Assembly: GCA_963830715.1 (NCBI GenBank)
Contig: CAWHNS010000021.1
Span: 1-64,000, forward strand
From: CAVVMA01 sp963830715
GTDB lineage: Bacteria > Desulfobacterota > Binatia > Binatales > Binataceae
Reading direction: 5' to 3'
Length of the DNA: 64,000 bases
Under the pieces are notes generated by a model. The model made no database searches, was not told where the DNA came from, and worked only from the letters and a program-made list of their open reading frames with translations. A program made the translations under genes and the position numbers. This document shows, piece by piece, positions 27,708 to 37,792 of the stretch. The first letter of the stretch is position 1. Every line of letters starts with the position of its first letter.

Positions 27708-30661
27708 GTGAAATATCTGCTTAAGTTCCGCGGCAGCCTGATCGACGGTTCGGGCGACGAGGGCGATCCCAGGTGGATTCTCGAAATGCTGCGGTTCGCC
27801 TTTGCGATCGCGGCCATCGGACACCTTGTAGAGGCTTTTCGCTCCGAATATCTGGCCGAGCCGTTCTCGCACGGCGCCGTACCCTACGACTTGATCAACT
27901 TCGCTGCCTCCGTGCTGATGATGGGCCTCAGTTTCTGGCCCGGCTTCTTGCGCTACTGGAAGGCGACCACTCTCGCGTTCCTGGCTTTCATGGTCGCAGG
28001 CTGGACCTTCGCGGCCGTAACGATCCACCAGCAGGATCTCCTGTTCGATCGGCTCTCGCTCTTATTGATGGCGTCGTGCGGGCTGATTCCTTTCGAGTAC
28101 GACTGGCAAATTCTTCTCACGGTATGCTGCCTGGCGGCGCCTGCCGCGAGCACCGCGATCCTCCGGCCGAATAGTCCGGACGTCCTGCGCCTGTGGGTCT
28201 ATCTGGCCCTTGCGGCGGCGATCGGTCTGGGGACCAAACGAATCTGGCAGACGGCGCTGGAAGCAATCGGCGAGACCCATCGCAGATTGCGCGCCGAGGT
28301 CGCGGGCCGTGAGGCAGCGCAGAGGAAACTGGAAGAAGGCGAGGCCAAGCTGCGCAAGATCTTCGAGGGCAGCCCGGACGTAATCTGCATCATCAGCCTC
28401 ACCGACGGTCACGCGATCGAAGTCAACGACGCCTGCGAGATCAGCGGCTATTCAAGAGACGAATTTTTGTCGAGCGAGCGTCAGCGAAGAGCGAGCCTGT
28501 TCGCCGATCCCGCGCAGCGCGCCGAACTCCTCAAGAGAATCTCGATCGATAAGCTGGTCCGCAACATGGAGGTTGGCATTCGGCGCAAGAGCGGCGAGAT
28601 CGTGCCCAACCTTCTCTCGGGCGTCCGTACCGAGATCGGCGGCGAACCCGCCGCGATTATTTTCGCCCGCGACATCACGGAACTGAAACGCACGCAGCGA
28701 GATCTGATTGCGGCGCGCGAGGCCGCCCTCGCCGCCCGCGAAGTCGCAGTCGCGGCGCGGGAGGCGGCGCTGGCGGCGTCGCGGGCCAAGTCGGAGTTCC
28801 TGTCGAGCATGTCGCACGAGATCCGCACCCCGATGAACGCGATTTTGGGGATGGCCGACCTGCTGGCCGAGACCCAGCTCAGCGCCGAGCAGCGCCGCTT
28901 CGTCGCGACCATGACCGGCAACGGCAACGCGCTCTTGAGCCTCATCAACGGCATCCTCGACCTGGCCAAAATCGAAAGCGGCCGCCTCAACCTCGAGGAG
29001 TCCGAGTTCGACCTCGAAGACCTGATCGAGCACGTCGCCGAGACCCTCGGCATGCGGCCCGCGAGAAGAAACTCGAACTCACCGCCCGGATTCTGCCCGA
29101 CGTGCCGCTGCGCCTGGTGGGCGACACCCTGCGCCTGCGCCAGGTGCTGATCAACCTGGTCGGCAACGCCATCAAATTCACCGAGCAGGGCGAAGTGGCC
29201 CTGACCGTCGCGCGCGAAGCCGCCGCCGACGGCGCCATCCAACTGCACTTCAGCGTCCGCGACACCGGCATCGGGATCGCCCCCGACATGCTCGAAGCGA
29301 TCTTCCAGAGCTTCACCCAGGCCGACTCCTCGACCACCCGCAGATACGGCGGCAGCGGACTCGGGCTGACGATCGCCTCGCGCCTGGTCGAGTTGATGGG
29401 CGGGCGAATCTGGGCCTCCAGCGAAGCCGGCCGCGGCAGCACCTTCCATTTCGTGGCCCGGCTGCGGGTCGCCGACGGTCAGGCCGCGGCCCCCGAACGG
29501 CTGCCCTATCTCGAAGCGGTGCGCGTGCTGGTGGTCGATGACAACGCCACCAACCGGCTGATCGTGCGCGAGGTACTGGCCGCGCAAGGCGCCGAGGTCT
29601 CCGAGGCCGCCAGCGGTCACGAGGCGCTGCTCGACGCCGAGCGCGCCCGCGCCGAAGGCCATCCCTACCGGGTCGTGCTGCTCGATTGCCGGATGCCGGA
29701 GATGGACGGCTTCCAGGTCGCCCGACAACTCAAGCGCCAGGACGGCCCGCCGCCGATCATCCTGATGCTCAGTTCGGAGGACCTCAATCAAACCCTCGCC
29801 ACGGTGCGCGAACTCGGCATCGACCTCTACATCGTCAAGCCCGTGCGCCGCATCGAACTGCTGCGCGCGATCGCCGCCGCGATGGGCCGCCATCCGAGTC
29901 GACGCCAAGCCGCCCCAGCCGCCCTCCGCCGACCGCGCCGGCACGGCAATGGCTCGCGCGCGCTCAAAATCCTGCTCGCCGAGGACTCGCCCGACAATCG
30001 CCAGCTCATCCAGGCCTATCTCAAGAACCTGCCGCATCAACTCGAAATTGCCGAGAACGGCCAGCTCGCAGTCGCCAAGTTCGTGATGGACAAGTACGAC
30101 GTGGTGCTGATGGACGTGCAGATGCCGGTGATGGACGGCTACACCGCAGTGCGCAAGATCCGACACTGGGAGAGCCAGCACGGCCGCGCACCGACCCCGA
30201 TCGCCGCGCTGACCGCCTCGGCCCTGGAAGAAGACGTCCGCAGCAGCGTCGAGGCGGGCTGCACCATCCATCTGAGCAAGCCGATCAAGAAATCGCGCCT
30301 GCTGGCGGCGCTACGCGATCTGACTGCAGCGCAGCCGGCCCAATCCAACGGCGGCGGCAACGCCCACATGCTGGTCGAGATCGACCCCGACCTCGCCGGG
30401 CTGATCCCGGGCTTTCTGGCTCGCAAGCGCGAGGACGTGTACGCGTTGACCGCTGCGCTCGAACGGGCCGATTACCAGACGCTGCGCGCGATCGGTCACA
30501 AGATCAAGGGCGAAGGCGCCGGCTTCGGCTTCGACGCGATCAGCGAAATCGGCCGCGCCCTTGAAGATGCCGCGCGCGCCCGCGACCGCGAATCCGCAGA
30601 ACGCCAGGTCCGCGCCCTGTCGGATTACCTGGAAAACGTCGAAGTCCGAACCGCATCCTGA
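27708..30661 (+). CDS. Hybrid sensor histidine kinase with two receiver domains and HPt (frameshifted)
   Basis: GTG 27708 (VKYLLKFRGSLIDG). Order: membrane region with five to six helices (about 20-190), PAS domain (about 215-330), Ala-rich coiled helix, HisKA with His in SSMSHEIRTPMNAILG, HATPase with N box LVGNAIKF, DTGIGI and GGSGLGL, first receiver (LVVDDN, LLDCRMPEMDG), second receiver (LLAEDSPDN, LMDVQMPVMDG), then HPt with GHKIKGEGAGFGF. One frame change at about 29055, where ATGCGGCCC needs one more G. About 983 aa. A phosphorelay of the BarA/TorS layout; no separate response regulator is adjacent. Confidence 0.87.
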
Positions 30662-30678
30662 GCGCGATCCGCGCGCGT

Positions 30679-32090
30679 CTAAGCATTCGCTGCCGCGCGC
30701 AACTCGTCGAAGGATCTGCGAGTCGCTGCGACGAGGTCGCAGAGGTCGGGCAGCGCGTCGTAGTCTGCGTTGAATCCCCAGTGCAGGCGGCCGTCGTAGC
30801 TCAGCAGCGCGATGTTGAGCGCCTGATTCTCGAACAACGGCCCGAGCGGGTAAGCCGCTTGCATTCTGGCGCCAAGCAGATAGAGCGGAAGCTGCGGTCC
30901 GGGCACGTTGGTGACCGTGAGATTGAAGGAACGGGCGCGCGCCGCCAGCCGCATCGCCAGCGACAACAACGTCGGGACGGTCCATTCACTCACGCGCGCG
31001 AGCACCTCCGCGCCCATCGCCTGGCGCGATTGCTTGAGATCGCCGGTGACGGCGCGGACGGTCTCGAGCCGGCGGCGCGCATCGGTCTCCGCGATCGGAA
31101 GCCTGGCGGCCCACGACGCGATCCGATTGCCGAGCGTCCCGCGTTGGGAGACAGAGCGGAGGCTGACCGGGACCATCGCTCGAAAATCTAGCTCCGCAAT
31201 CTTTTCCGGCGCGACTCCACGGCCCCGCAGAAACGATCCCACGGCGCCCGCAACCGTGGCGAGCACGACATCGTTCACAGTCCCGCCCAACCGGTTCTTC
31301 ACGCGCTTCACTTCCGGCAGGTCGAAGACCGTCCATTCGAAGCGGCGATGCGGCCCGATGGTCTGATTGAATGGCGAATCCGAAGCAGGCGAGAATCCGG
31401 CGCCAAGGGTTTCCGTCACCGCCGAAATTTGCTCGGCAACATTCACGGCCGCCTCGGCGGGATTCCGAATCGCATCGAGGGCCGCCCTCCCGATCTCGAG
31501 CGGCTCCTGAGCCGGCGCGTTGCTTCCTCCATCACCAGCTCCGCTCCGGAGGGCGTCGCCTCCGGCTTCCACGGCACGGGCTCAGGGAAAGCCGCATCAG
31601 GCGACGGGCTCAGCAGCACCGTGGCGAGATCGACCGCCGCCACTCCGTCGATCATGCAGTGATGAGTCTTGCTGATCGCGGCGAAGCGGTCGGCCTCGAG
31701 TCCCTCGACGATCCACAATTCCCAGAGCGGCTTGCCGCGATCGAGCTGCTGGGAGACGATCCGGCCGGCCAGGCGCTTGAGCTGTTCCTCCCCGCCCGGC
31801 CGCGGCAGCGCAGTGTGCCGCACGTGATAATCGAGGTTGAAACGGCGATCATCGATCCATACCGGATGATTCTCGAGCGGGATTCGCGCGATTCGCTGGC
31901 GATAGCGCGGCATCTGGTGCAGGCGCGACGCGACGTAGTTGCGGACCCGATCGATATCGATGCCGCCGGCGGAAGTCCGGATCGGGTCGGCGTCGAAGAT
32001 CATCACGCCGGCGACGTGCATATGGGTCTCCGGATATTCGAGATCGAGGAAGGTCCGGTCCAGAGTGCTCAGCCGCTCGTATTTGGCCAT
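30679..32090 (-). CDS. Wax ester synthase / diacylglycerol acyltransferase (WS/DGAT) (frameshifted)
   Basis: ATG 32090 (MAKYERLSTLDRTFLDLEYP). The active-site motif HHxxxDG appears as THHCMIDGVAAVDL (about residue 140). The C-terminal DUF1298 part has NDVVLATVAGAV, RAMVPVSLR and TVTNVPGPQLPLYL. The frame changes near 31515. About 470 aa, normal size. It esterifies fatty alcohols or diacylglycerol with acyl-CoA to make storage lipids at the inner membrane. It lies on the opposite strand from the kinase, convergent, 17 bases apart. Confidence 0.85.
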
Positions 32091-32226
32091 CCCGATACCC
32101 CCGCCTGATTGGTGATTCGCGGTATGTAGCAGGAAAGTGGCGCCGCTGACCATCCCGCTGGAGACCGCTGGTCCAATCCGGGAAGACCGGCGAGGCCCCA
32201 GTGTGACTTCTGGATCGCACCAGCGT

Positions 32227-32256
32227 TTGCACCGAGGATGCGGCTGTAGGTATGAA
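32227..32256 (+). promoter_or_regulatory. Candidate sigma70 promoter of the toxin-antitoxin pair
   Basis: TTGCAC (32227-32232) and TATGAA (32251-32256) with an 18-base spacer. Transcription would start about 32262-32264, at the antitoxin ATG itself, so the message may be leaderless. Confidence 0.4.
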
Positions 32257-32262
32257 ATAAGC

Positions 32263-32523
32263 ATGAAATCCAATACCGCTGGGAAATCCTCGTTCACCCT
32301 GTCCGCCGCGGAGCATGCGCAAGTACGGCGATTGCGACGGCTACTCAAGGCCCGGTCCAACACGGAAGTGATTCGCCGCTCGCTCAGACTGTTGGAGGAG
32401 TCCGTTTCACGAGAGGATCTTCGCCGGCAATTTCGGGACGCCTCGGCGCGAGTGCGATCCTCGACCCGCGAAGCGGTGCAGGAGCTGGATCCGCTGGTGG
32501 GCGAGGGCCTCGAAGATGACTGA
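32263..32523 (+). CDS. Ribbon-helix-helix type antitoxin
   Basis: 86 aa (MKSNTAGKSSFTLSAAEHAQ). Short beta strand FTLSAA, then two helices with RSNTEVIRRSLRLLEE, as in CopG/MazE-like RHH DNA-binding antitoxins. The acidic tail ELDPLVGEGLEDD would bind the toxin. It overlaps the toxin start by 8 bases. No good Shine-Dalgarno is visible, matching a leaderless start. Confidence 0.7.
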   Translation: MKSNTAGKSSFTLSAAEHAQVRRLRRLLKARSNTEVIRRSLRLLEESVSREDLRRQFRDASARVRSSTREAVQELDPLVGEGLEDD

Positions 32524-32865
32524 TCGGCCGCCGCGCAGGGGGAGCTCTGGTCGGCCGACCTGAATCCTCGCCGCGGTAGCGAGCCCGGAAAGGTCCGGCC
32601 GGTCGTCGTGGTTCAGTCGGACCTTCTGAACGAGACGGACCATCCGAGCACGTGGATCCTTCCCTGTACCACCCGGCTTACCGGAGAGAACATCCTGCGC
32701 GTCGAGCTGCCGGCAAGGATAGCCGGGAATGCTCGCGTATGCGAAGTGATGATCGATCAGTCGCGCGCGATTGACCGCCGGCGGCTGCTTCGGCCGCTCG
32801 GCCGCTTGCCTCAGACGGTGATGAGAGAGGTTTCCAAAAAGTTGCGCCGCGCGGGCGATTTGTGA
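32516..32865 (+). CDS. MazF/PemK-type endoribonuclease toxin (frameshifted)
   Basis: ATG 32516 (MTDRPPRRG) with a frame break at the G5 run 32538-32542: one more G gives RGELWSADLNPRRGSEPGKV followed by RPVVVVQSD, the canonical MazF N-terminus. Then WILPCTT and MIDQSRAIDRRRL. About 116 aa. MazF toxins cut mRNA at short motifs and are held by the cognate antitoxin. The break may be a homopolymer error or a real inactivation. Confidence 0.75.
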
Positions 32866-32982
32866 TCTGCTCGTGCGCTCGCGCATCCCGCGCGTAAGGA
32901 GTTGATTCTCGGTTCCGGCTTGCGTCTTTGCCGCGTTGACGCTACTGGTTTCAGGCAGAACCGATCGCCGCGCGGAGGCCCG

Positions 32983-33543
32983 ATGAAATCGCCCACCCGT
33001 ACGCTCTCGCTTTCAGTTCTCTGCGCTACGCTCGCATTGCTGGTCTTTTCGTCCGCCGCGCGATCGGAAATCTCGAAGCGCGACGGAGAGGCGCTCGCGA
33101 AGTCGAGCCTGATCTATGTCGCCACGGTTCGCAAGGACGGCAACCAGAGCACCGCGGCACCGGTCTGGTTCACAGTGGGATCCGACAACAATTCGATTCT
33201 GATTCAGACCGGCCCCCGCACATGGAAGGCCAAGCGTATCAAGCGCGGCAGTCCGGTGCTGGTGTGGATCGGTTCCGCCAGCGGTCCGGCTTTCATCGGC
33301 AAGGCCGAGATAACCAGCGACGCGTCGATACAGAGCAAGATTCTCGATGACTTTCGGCAGAAGTACATTCGAAATCGGCTTTTCGGCACGGGTCCGTCAC
33401 GGGAAAAGTTCGATCGGGGCGAGGTGATCGCGATCAGGATCACGCCGGTCCGCGACCTGCCGGACGGGTTCGCGTCGGCGCCCGCGACGCCGCCGCCGCC
33501 GCTGGACGCCTCTGCTGTTGCGGCGCCGAGCGTTTCGCACTAA
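32983..33543 (+). CDS. Exported PPOX-fold (FMN-binding-like) protein
   Basis: 186 aa from ATG 32983, after CGCGGAGGCCCG. Signal peptide (about 1-28, ...LALLVFSSAARSE), then a split-barrel of the pyridoxamine-phosphate-oxidase class: YVATVRKDGNQSTAAPVWF, IQTGPRTWKAKRIKRG, AFIGKAEI. Pro/Ala-rich tail. The fold binds flavin or F420 or haem in relatives; an exported form is less common. Function unknown. Confidence 0.65.
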   Translation: MKSPTRTLSLSVLCATLALLVFSSAARSEISKRDGEALAKSSLIYVATVRKDGNQSTAAPVWFTVGSDNNSILIQTGPRTWKAKRIKRGSPVLVWIGSASGPAFIGKAEITSDASIQSKILDDFRQKYIRNRLFGTGPSREKFDRGEVIAIRITPVRDLPDGFASAPATPPPPLDASAVAAPSVSH

Positions 33544-33618
33544 AACCCGCCGAGCGGGAGGCCAGTCCTGGTTCATGCGATCGGGGCCTCATTATCCGCG
33601 ACGGCGTAAAATGGTGAC

Positions 33619-34041
33619 ATGCCGCACGAGCACCAATCGACGACGCTGCGAGTTCCTGCGGCGGTGCTCATCAGGCGGGCGCTGGCGCGTCGATGTCCGC
33701 TATGCGGCCGCGGTGCGATCTTCCGCACGCACTTCACGATGAACCGCGAATGTCCGAACTGCCATTCGGTTTTCTGGAAGGATCCCGGCGAGTCGCTCGG
33801 CGCGATGTACCTGGATTATGCAGTCGCGGCCGGCGCGTTCCTGATCTCGTGGCTGGCGCTCGATCTGACCACGAAGCTTTCCGATCTCGCGCTGTTCCTG
33901 ATCCTCGGTGCGATAGCCGGGGGCAGCGTGCTGGTCTTCTATCCGCTCAGCCGCAGCTTCTGGACGGTACTGGTGTATTTGTCGGGCGGTATCGAGCGGC
34001 CCGAGATTCGCGTGGTGCCGGGCGGCAAACGGAGAGGGTAA
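33619..34041 (+). CDS. DUF983 membrane protein
   Basis: 140 aa from ATG 33619. Zinc-ribbon-like motif RCPLCGRGAIFRTHFTMNRECPNCHSVF, given here as CPLCG and CPNCH, is followed by two membrane helices (about 65-85 and 92-115). This is the DUF983 layout, a family often found near respiratory oxidase genes. Role unknown. Confidence 0.8.
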   Translation: MPHEHQSTTLRVPAAVLIRRALARRCPLCGRGAIFRTHFTMNRECPNCHSVFWKDPGESLGAMYLDYAVAAGAFLISWLALDLTTKLSDLALFLILGAIAGGSVLVFYPLSRSFWTVLVYLSGGIERPEIRVVPGGKRRG

Positions 34042-34066
34042 GTATCGGCGGCGCAGTTCCGTCAAT

Positions 34067-35247
34067 TCAATGGGCGCGCGCGGCGAGTTTTGCGCCCAGC
34101 GACTTCATCCGGCGCGCCGCTTCGGCAATGGTCTCGTCGCTCTTGGAGAACGTGAAGCGCAGCATCTCCCGCCCCAGTTCCCGGCGATGGTAGAAGCTCG
34201 ACCCGGTACCGGCGCGACACCGACATCCTCGAGGAAAAATTCCGCCGCTTCGATATCGTCGGCGAGGCCGAGCTGCCCGACGTCGGCCATGATGTAATAG
34301 GCGCCCGCCGGCTGATGGCATTTGAGCCCGGCGTCGGATAGCCCCTGATACAACGCAGCCCGCTTGCGCTCGTACATCCGCTTCAAGTCCACGTAGAAGG
34401 ATTCCGGCAGGCGCAAGGCGACCGCGCCGGCCTCCTGCAGCGGATGGGGTGCGCCGACGGTCAGGAAATCGTGCACCTTGCGGATCGCCGAGGTCAGCCG
34501 CTCGCACGCGATAGCGTATGCCAGCCGCCATCCGGTGACTGAATAGGTCTTCGACAGCCCGCTGATCGTGATGGTCCGATCGGCCATCCCTTCGAGCGCG
34601 GCGATCGAGATGTGGCGCGCGTCGCCATAGATGATGTGCTCGTAGATCTCGTCGGTTACCGCCAGCGCGTCGAATCGCCGGCAAAATTCCGCGATCATCT
34701 CCAGTTCCGGGCGTGTGAAGACCTTGCCGGTAGGGTTGTGGGGAGTGTTGATGACCACGGCCTTGGTGTGGGCGCCGAATGCCGCCTCCAGTTCGGCGCG
34801 ATCGATCGAAAAATCGGGAGAGCGAAGGGCCACGTAGCGGGGCGTCGCGCCCGCGAGGATCACGTCGGGGCCGTAGTTCTCGTAAAACGGCTCGAAGATG
34901 ATCACCTCGTCGCCCGGATTGATCACCGCGAGCATGCTCGCGATCATCGCCTCGGTCGCGCCGCACGTGACGGTGACGTTAAGGTCAGGGTCGCAGGCGA
35001 AGCCGTTGTAGGAGCGAACCTTGTCGGCGATGGCTCGGCGCAGATTCGGCGACCCATGCGTGATCGCGTACTGGTTGTACTCGTCGTCGATCGCGCGCTT
35101 GGCCGCCTCCTTCAACTCGACCGGTGCTGGAAAATCGGGAAAGCCCTGGGCGAGATTCACCGCTCCGATCTTCAGCGCCCGCCGGGTCATCTCGCGGATT
35201 ACGGACTCGGTGAAAAGCCGGGTCTTGTAGGAAACATCGGTCGGCAT
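34067..35247 (-). CDS. Class I/II PLP aminotransferase (frameshifted at the 3' end)
   Basis: ATG 35247 (MPTDVSYKTRLFTESVIREM). Fold-type I aminotransferase: NLAQGFPDFP, TCGATEAMIASMLAVINPGDE, NTPHNPTGKVF, DEIYEHIIYG and the PLP Lys in SGLSKTYSVTGWRLAY. Sense changes frame near 34195 and ends LRFTFSKSDETIAEA... with the substrate-carboxylate Arg (MLRFTFSKS). About 393 aa. Resembles the MtnE/YbdL/KAT-type enzymes acting on methionine, kynurenine or glutamine. Exact substrate unknown. Confidence 0.85.
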
Positions 35248-35391
35248 CGACCGCAAGTCTACGCGGGCCGGGCGAGATCAGCCAAACGGTATCAGTGATG
35301 CGGGGTCCAGGAAGCCGCAACATAGAAACGTATCGGAGGTGGGCGGATGCCCCAGCACCCATGCGCGCCGGACGTTGTTGGCTTCGCGCGC

Positions 35392-35607
35392 TTAGTTTCT
35401 CTGATTGTCGTGCTGTTCCGCTTCGAGCAGCCCCGGACCCTGCTGCAGGCGCCACTGGTCGATGGCCTCGACATTGAAGCGCCAATCACTGCCAATCTTG
35501 AAGCCCGGTATCTGTCCCTTCTTGAGCAATCGATAGATGGTTGACCGATGCACGCGAAGATAATCCGAAAGCTCGTTCACCGTCATTACCTTGGCTGAAA
35601 CTGACAT
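35392..35607 (-). CDS. Excisionase-type helix-turn-helix DNA-binding protein
   Basis: 71 aa (MSVSAKVMTVNELSDYLRVH). MerR-like winged HTH of the excisionase family: VNELSDYLRVHRSTIYRLLK then GFKIGSDWRFNVEAIDQWR. Such small proteins act as recombination directionality factors or simple regulators. No integrase is near. Two palindromic sites lie directly upstream of its start. Confidence 0.82.
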   Translation of the reverse strand: MSVSAKVMTVNELSDYLRVHRSTIYRLLKKGQIPGFKIGSDWRFNVEAIDQWRLQQGPGLLEAEQHDNQRN

Positions 35608-35608
35608 C

Positions 35609-35637
35609 TTAGACTAAGACTCCGTAAATTAGGCTAA
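35609..35637 (-). promoter_or_regulatory. Two TTAGNCTAA palindromes, candidate operator of the HTH gene
   Basis: TTAGACTAA (35609-35617) and TTAGGCTAA (35629-35637), 20 bases apart centre to centre, two helical turns, starting one base upstream of the HTH start codon. They overlap a possible promoter on the minus strand: -35 TTGATA (35651-35656) and -10 CCTAAT (35628-35633) with 17 bases between. The region is clearly more AT-rich than its surroundings. Fits autorepression by the HTH protein. Confidence 0.5.
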
Positions 35638-35860
35638 CTGCCTTCTAGCATATCAAAACTGCAAACACAGCGAAATAGCCGCTTCCGATCCCGCGACCAT
35701 CCCGATACGCGCCGTCAACGCCCACGCCCTTGGCAGTCGCATCGGAACGCCACTTCACCGTAGACCCGCCAAACTATTCTTATGATACGCTCCTGCGACT
35801 TATCGGTTTCAGTCTTGTCCGCGTGTGATGCCGGGACTACGGTTGCGGGCAGGATTTGTG

Positions 35861-36571
35861 ATGGGTGCCGAGATTCGTATCGGGACATCGGGCTTCAGCT
35901 ACAAGGAGTGGCTCGGCAAGTTCTATCCGCCGAAGCTGGCCGGGGCCGCGATGCTCGGGTTCTACGCGCATCGCTTCCCGACGGTTGAGATCAACTACAC
36001 GTTTCGCGCGATGCCGCGTGCCGGGATGCTCGAGCGATGGGCGGAGCAGGCGCCAGCGCATTTCCGCTTCGCGCTGAAGGCGCCGCAGCGGATAACTCAC
36101 TTCGCGCGGCTGAAGGGCGCGGGCGAGAACCTGGACTATTTCGTCAAAGTGTCGGCTGCGCTGGAGGCTAAACTCGGTCCGTCATTGTTTCAACTCCCGC
36201 CCGACATGAAGCGCGACCTGACGCTGCTGCGCGATTTTCTCGCCCAGTTGGGCTCCCGGATGCGCGCGGCGTTCGAGTTTCGCAACCCCTCATGGTTCGA
36301 CGACTCGGTGCTGCAGACCCTGCGCGACGGCGGCGCTGCATTGTGTATCGCGGAGAGCGAGAAGCTCTCGACCCCGGTCGAGCGGACCGCGCCGTGGGTG
36401 TACGTCCGGCTGCGCAAGGGCGGCTACGACGACCCGGCGCTGAACGAGTGGGCGCAGCGGCTCGCGCGTTTCGCGGAGGCCGGCGCAGAGACATACGTAT
36501 ACTTGAAGCACGAAGATGCGGCGCCCGCGCTCGCCGAGCGCCTGCGCGGGATGCTGAACGGCGCCTTGTAA
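35861..36571 (+). CDS. DUF72 family TIM-barrel protein (YecE-like)
   Basis: 236 aa from ATG 35861, with AGGA seven bases upstream. Motifs IGTSGFSYKEW, FYAHRFPTVEINYTFRAMP, FALKAPQRITH, LFQLPP and FEFRNPSW mark the DUF72/YecE family, distantly like TIM-barrel endonucleases. Function unproven. Confidence 0.88.
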   Translation: MGAEIRIGTSGFSYKEWLGKFYPPKLAGAAMLGFYAHRFPTVEINYTFRAMPRAGMLERWAEQAPAHFRFALKAPQRITHFARLKGAGENLDYFVKVSAALEAKLGPSLFQLPPDMKRDLTLLRDFLAQLGSRMRAAFEFRNPSWFDDSVLQTLRDGGAALCIAESEKLSTPVERTAPWVYVRLRKGGYDDPALNEWAQRLARFAEAGAETYVYLKHEDAAPALAERLRGMLNGAL

Positions 36572-36626
36572 CCGTGCATTCACCGCGCATTCATCGGCGC
36601 CGAATCCGCGATGCGCCGCTTCAACG

Positions 36627-37223
36627 ATGACTCCACCAGCCGGTGAGTATCGTTACGAGACCCTGAGCCTCGGCCAGGTCGTCGCGATCGAAGAAGGGCG
36701 GCTCGTGGCGAATCGGCTGGCGGCCATGCGGACATCCGGCGGCGCCATCGGTCGCTATGAGGTCGAAGCGCGGCTCGGTCCCGATAGTGCAATTCTCGGT
36801 ATTCGGCTTCGGTACTCACGGGGTCCTTTCTCACGCTCCGCGGCCTACGAGACCGACGGCGATCTCCTGCGCGGCAGCGTCGACGCGATGGCCGGGCGCA
36901 GCGCGATCGAAGCCAAGCTCGGGCGTTTTCGCGAAATCGACTGCGACCTGGTTCTGTTCAAGGCGCTGATAATCGCGCACGCGCGATCGAGGGGGCAGAG
37001 CCGCTTTACCGGCCGGATCATCACGATCGATCCCGGCACGCTGGTCGCCGCTTCGCGCAAACAGACCTATCGCCGGCGCGATTCGGAAGGTCTCGCGTGG
37101 GTATGCGAGCCGCTGTTGGGAGAATCCGAGGAAATCCAGCTCGACCGGCAGGGAAGGATTGTCCGGCGCCTCGATCGCCGCGGGATCGAGACCGTGCTCA
37201 GAGATTTCCGCAGCGCGGACTGA
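36627..37223 (+). CDS. Protein of unknown function
   Basis: 198 aa from ATG 36627 (MTPPAGEYRYETLSLGQVVA). Predicted mainly beta, rich in Arg and Glu, no signal peptide or membrane segment. The pattern RYEVEARLGPDSAILGIRL suggests a lipocalin-like or glycolipid-binding-like beta sheet, but I do not recognise the family. It is 56 bases after DUF72 on the same strand and converges on the bactofilin gene. Confidence 0.6.
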   Translation: MTPPAGEYRYETLSLGQVVAIEEGRLVANRLAAMRTSGGAIGRYEVEARLGPDSAILGIRLRYSRGPFSRSAAYETDGDLLRGSVDAMAGRSAIEAKLGRFREIDCDLVLFKALIIAHARSRGQSRFTGRIITIDPGTLVAASRKQTYRRRDSEGLAWVCEPLLGESEEIQLDRQGRIVRRLDRRGIETVLRDFRSAD

Positions 37224-37239
37224 AGAGAGAACGCGCCGA

Positions 37240-37647
37240 CTAGCCGCGCGCGTCGCCGGAGCCGGCAGCGGAGAGCCGCGGGGCCGATTCCCCCGCGTGC
37301 GAGACTGCGCCCGGCTGCTGCATCCGGCAGTCGCCGTCGAATTGCGCACCCTCGTTGAGCACCAGCTTGGGCGTGCTCAGACTGCATTTCGCTCGCGCAG
37401 TCGGCAGCAACTCGATGCGCTCGCTCGCGACGAACTCGCCGGTCACCTTGCCCGCGATGCTCAGCCGGCTCGCGGACACCTTGGCGTTGACGGTGGCGCC
37501 CTGCGCGATCACGATGTCATCGCCGCGGATCTCGCCCTCGGCCTCGCCCTCGATCCTGGTGCGGCCGCGAAAGCTCATCTTGCCCGAAATCCTGGTCCCG
37601 GCCCCGATGCAAGACTCCATCCCGCCGTCTTCATTTGCTGAAGCCAT
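37240..37647 (-). CDS. Bactofilin
   Basis: 135 aa (MASANEDGGMESCIGAGTRI). Beta-helix with repeated short strands: GKMSFRGRTRIEGEAEGEI, VNAKVSASRLSIAGKVTGEF, flanked by short disordered ends, as in polymer-forming bactofilins. These make membrane-associated filaments for shape or polarity. Confidence 0.85.
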   Translation of the reverse strand: MASANEDGGMESCIGAGTRISGKMSFRGRTRIEGEAEGEIRGDDIVIAQGATVNAKVSASRLSIAGKVTGEFVASERIELLPTARAKCSLSTPKLVLNEGAQFDGDCRMQQPGAVSHAGESAPRLSAAGSGDARG

Positions 37648-37792
37648 GCCCTATACCCCTCCACTCCGATGCGACTGACTATTGCGCGAAAAACGTCCTG
37701 AGGCAATCATGCCGAGGGCGCGCCGCGTGCTGAAACGCGATGCCTGCCCCGATAGAATCTTTCTCGACGATGCGCGCGCGTGGAGTCGTAAA

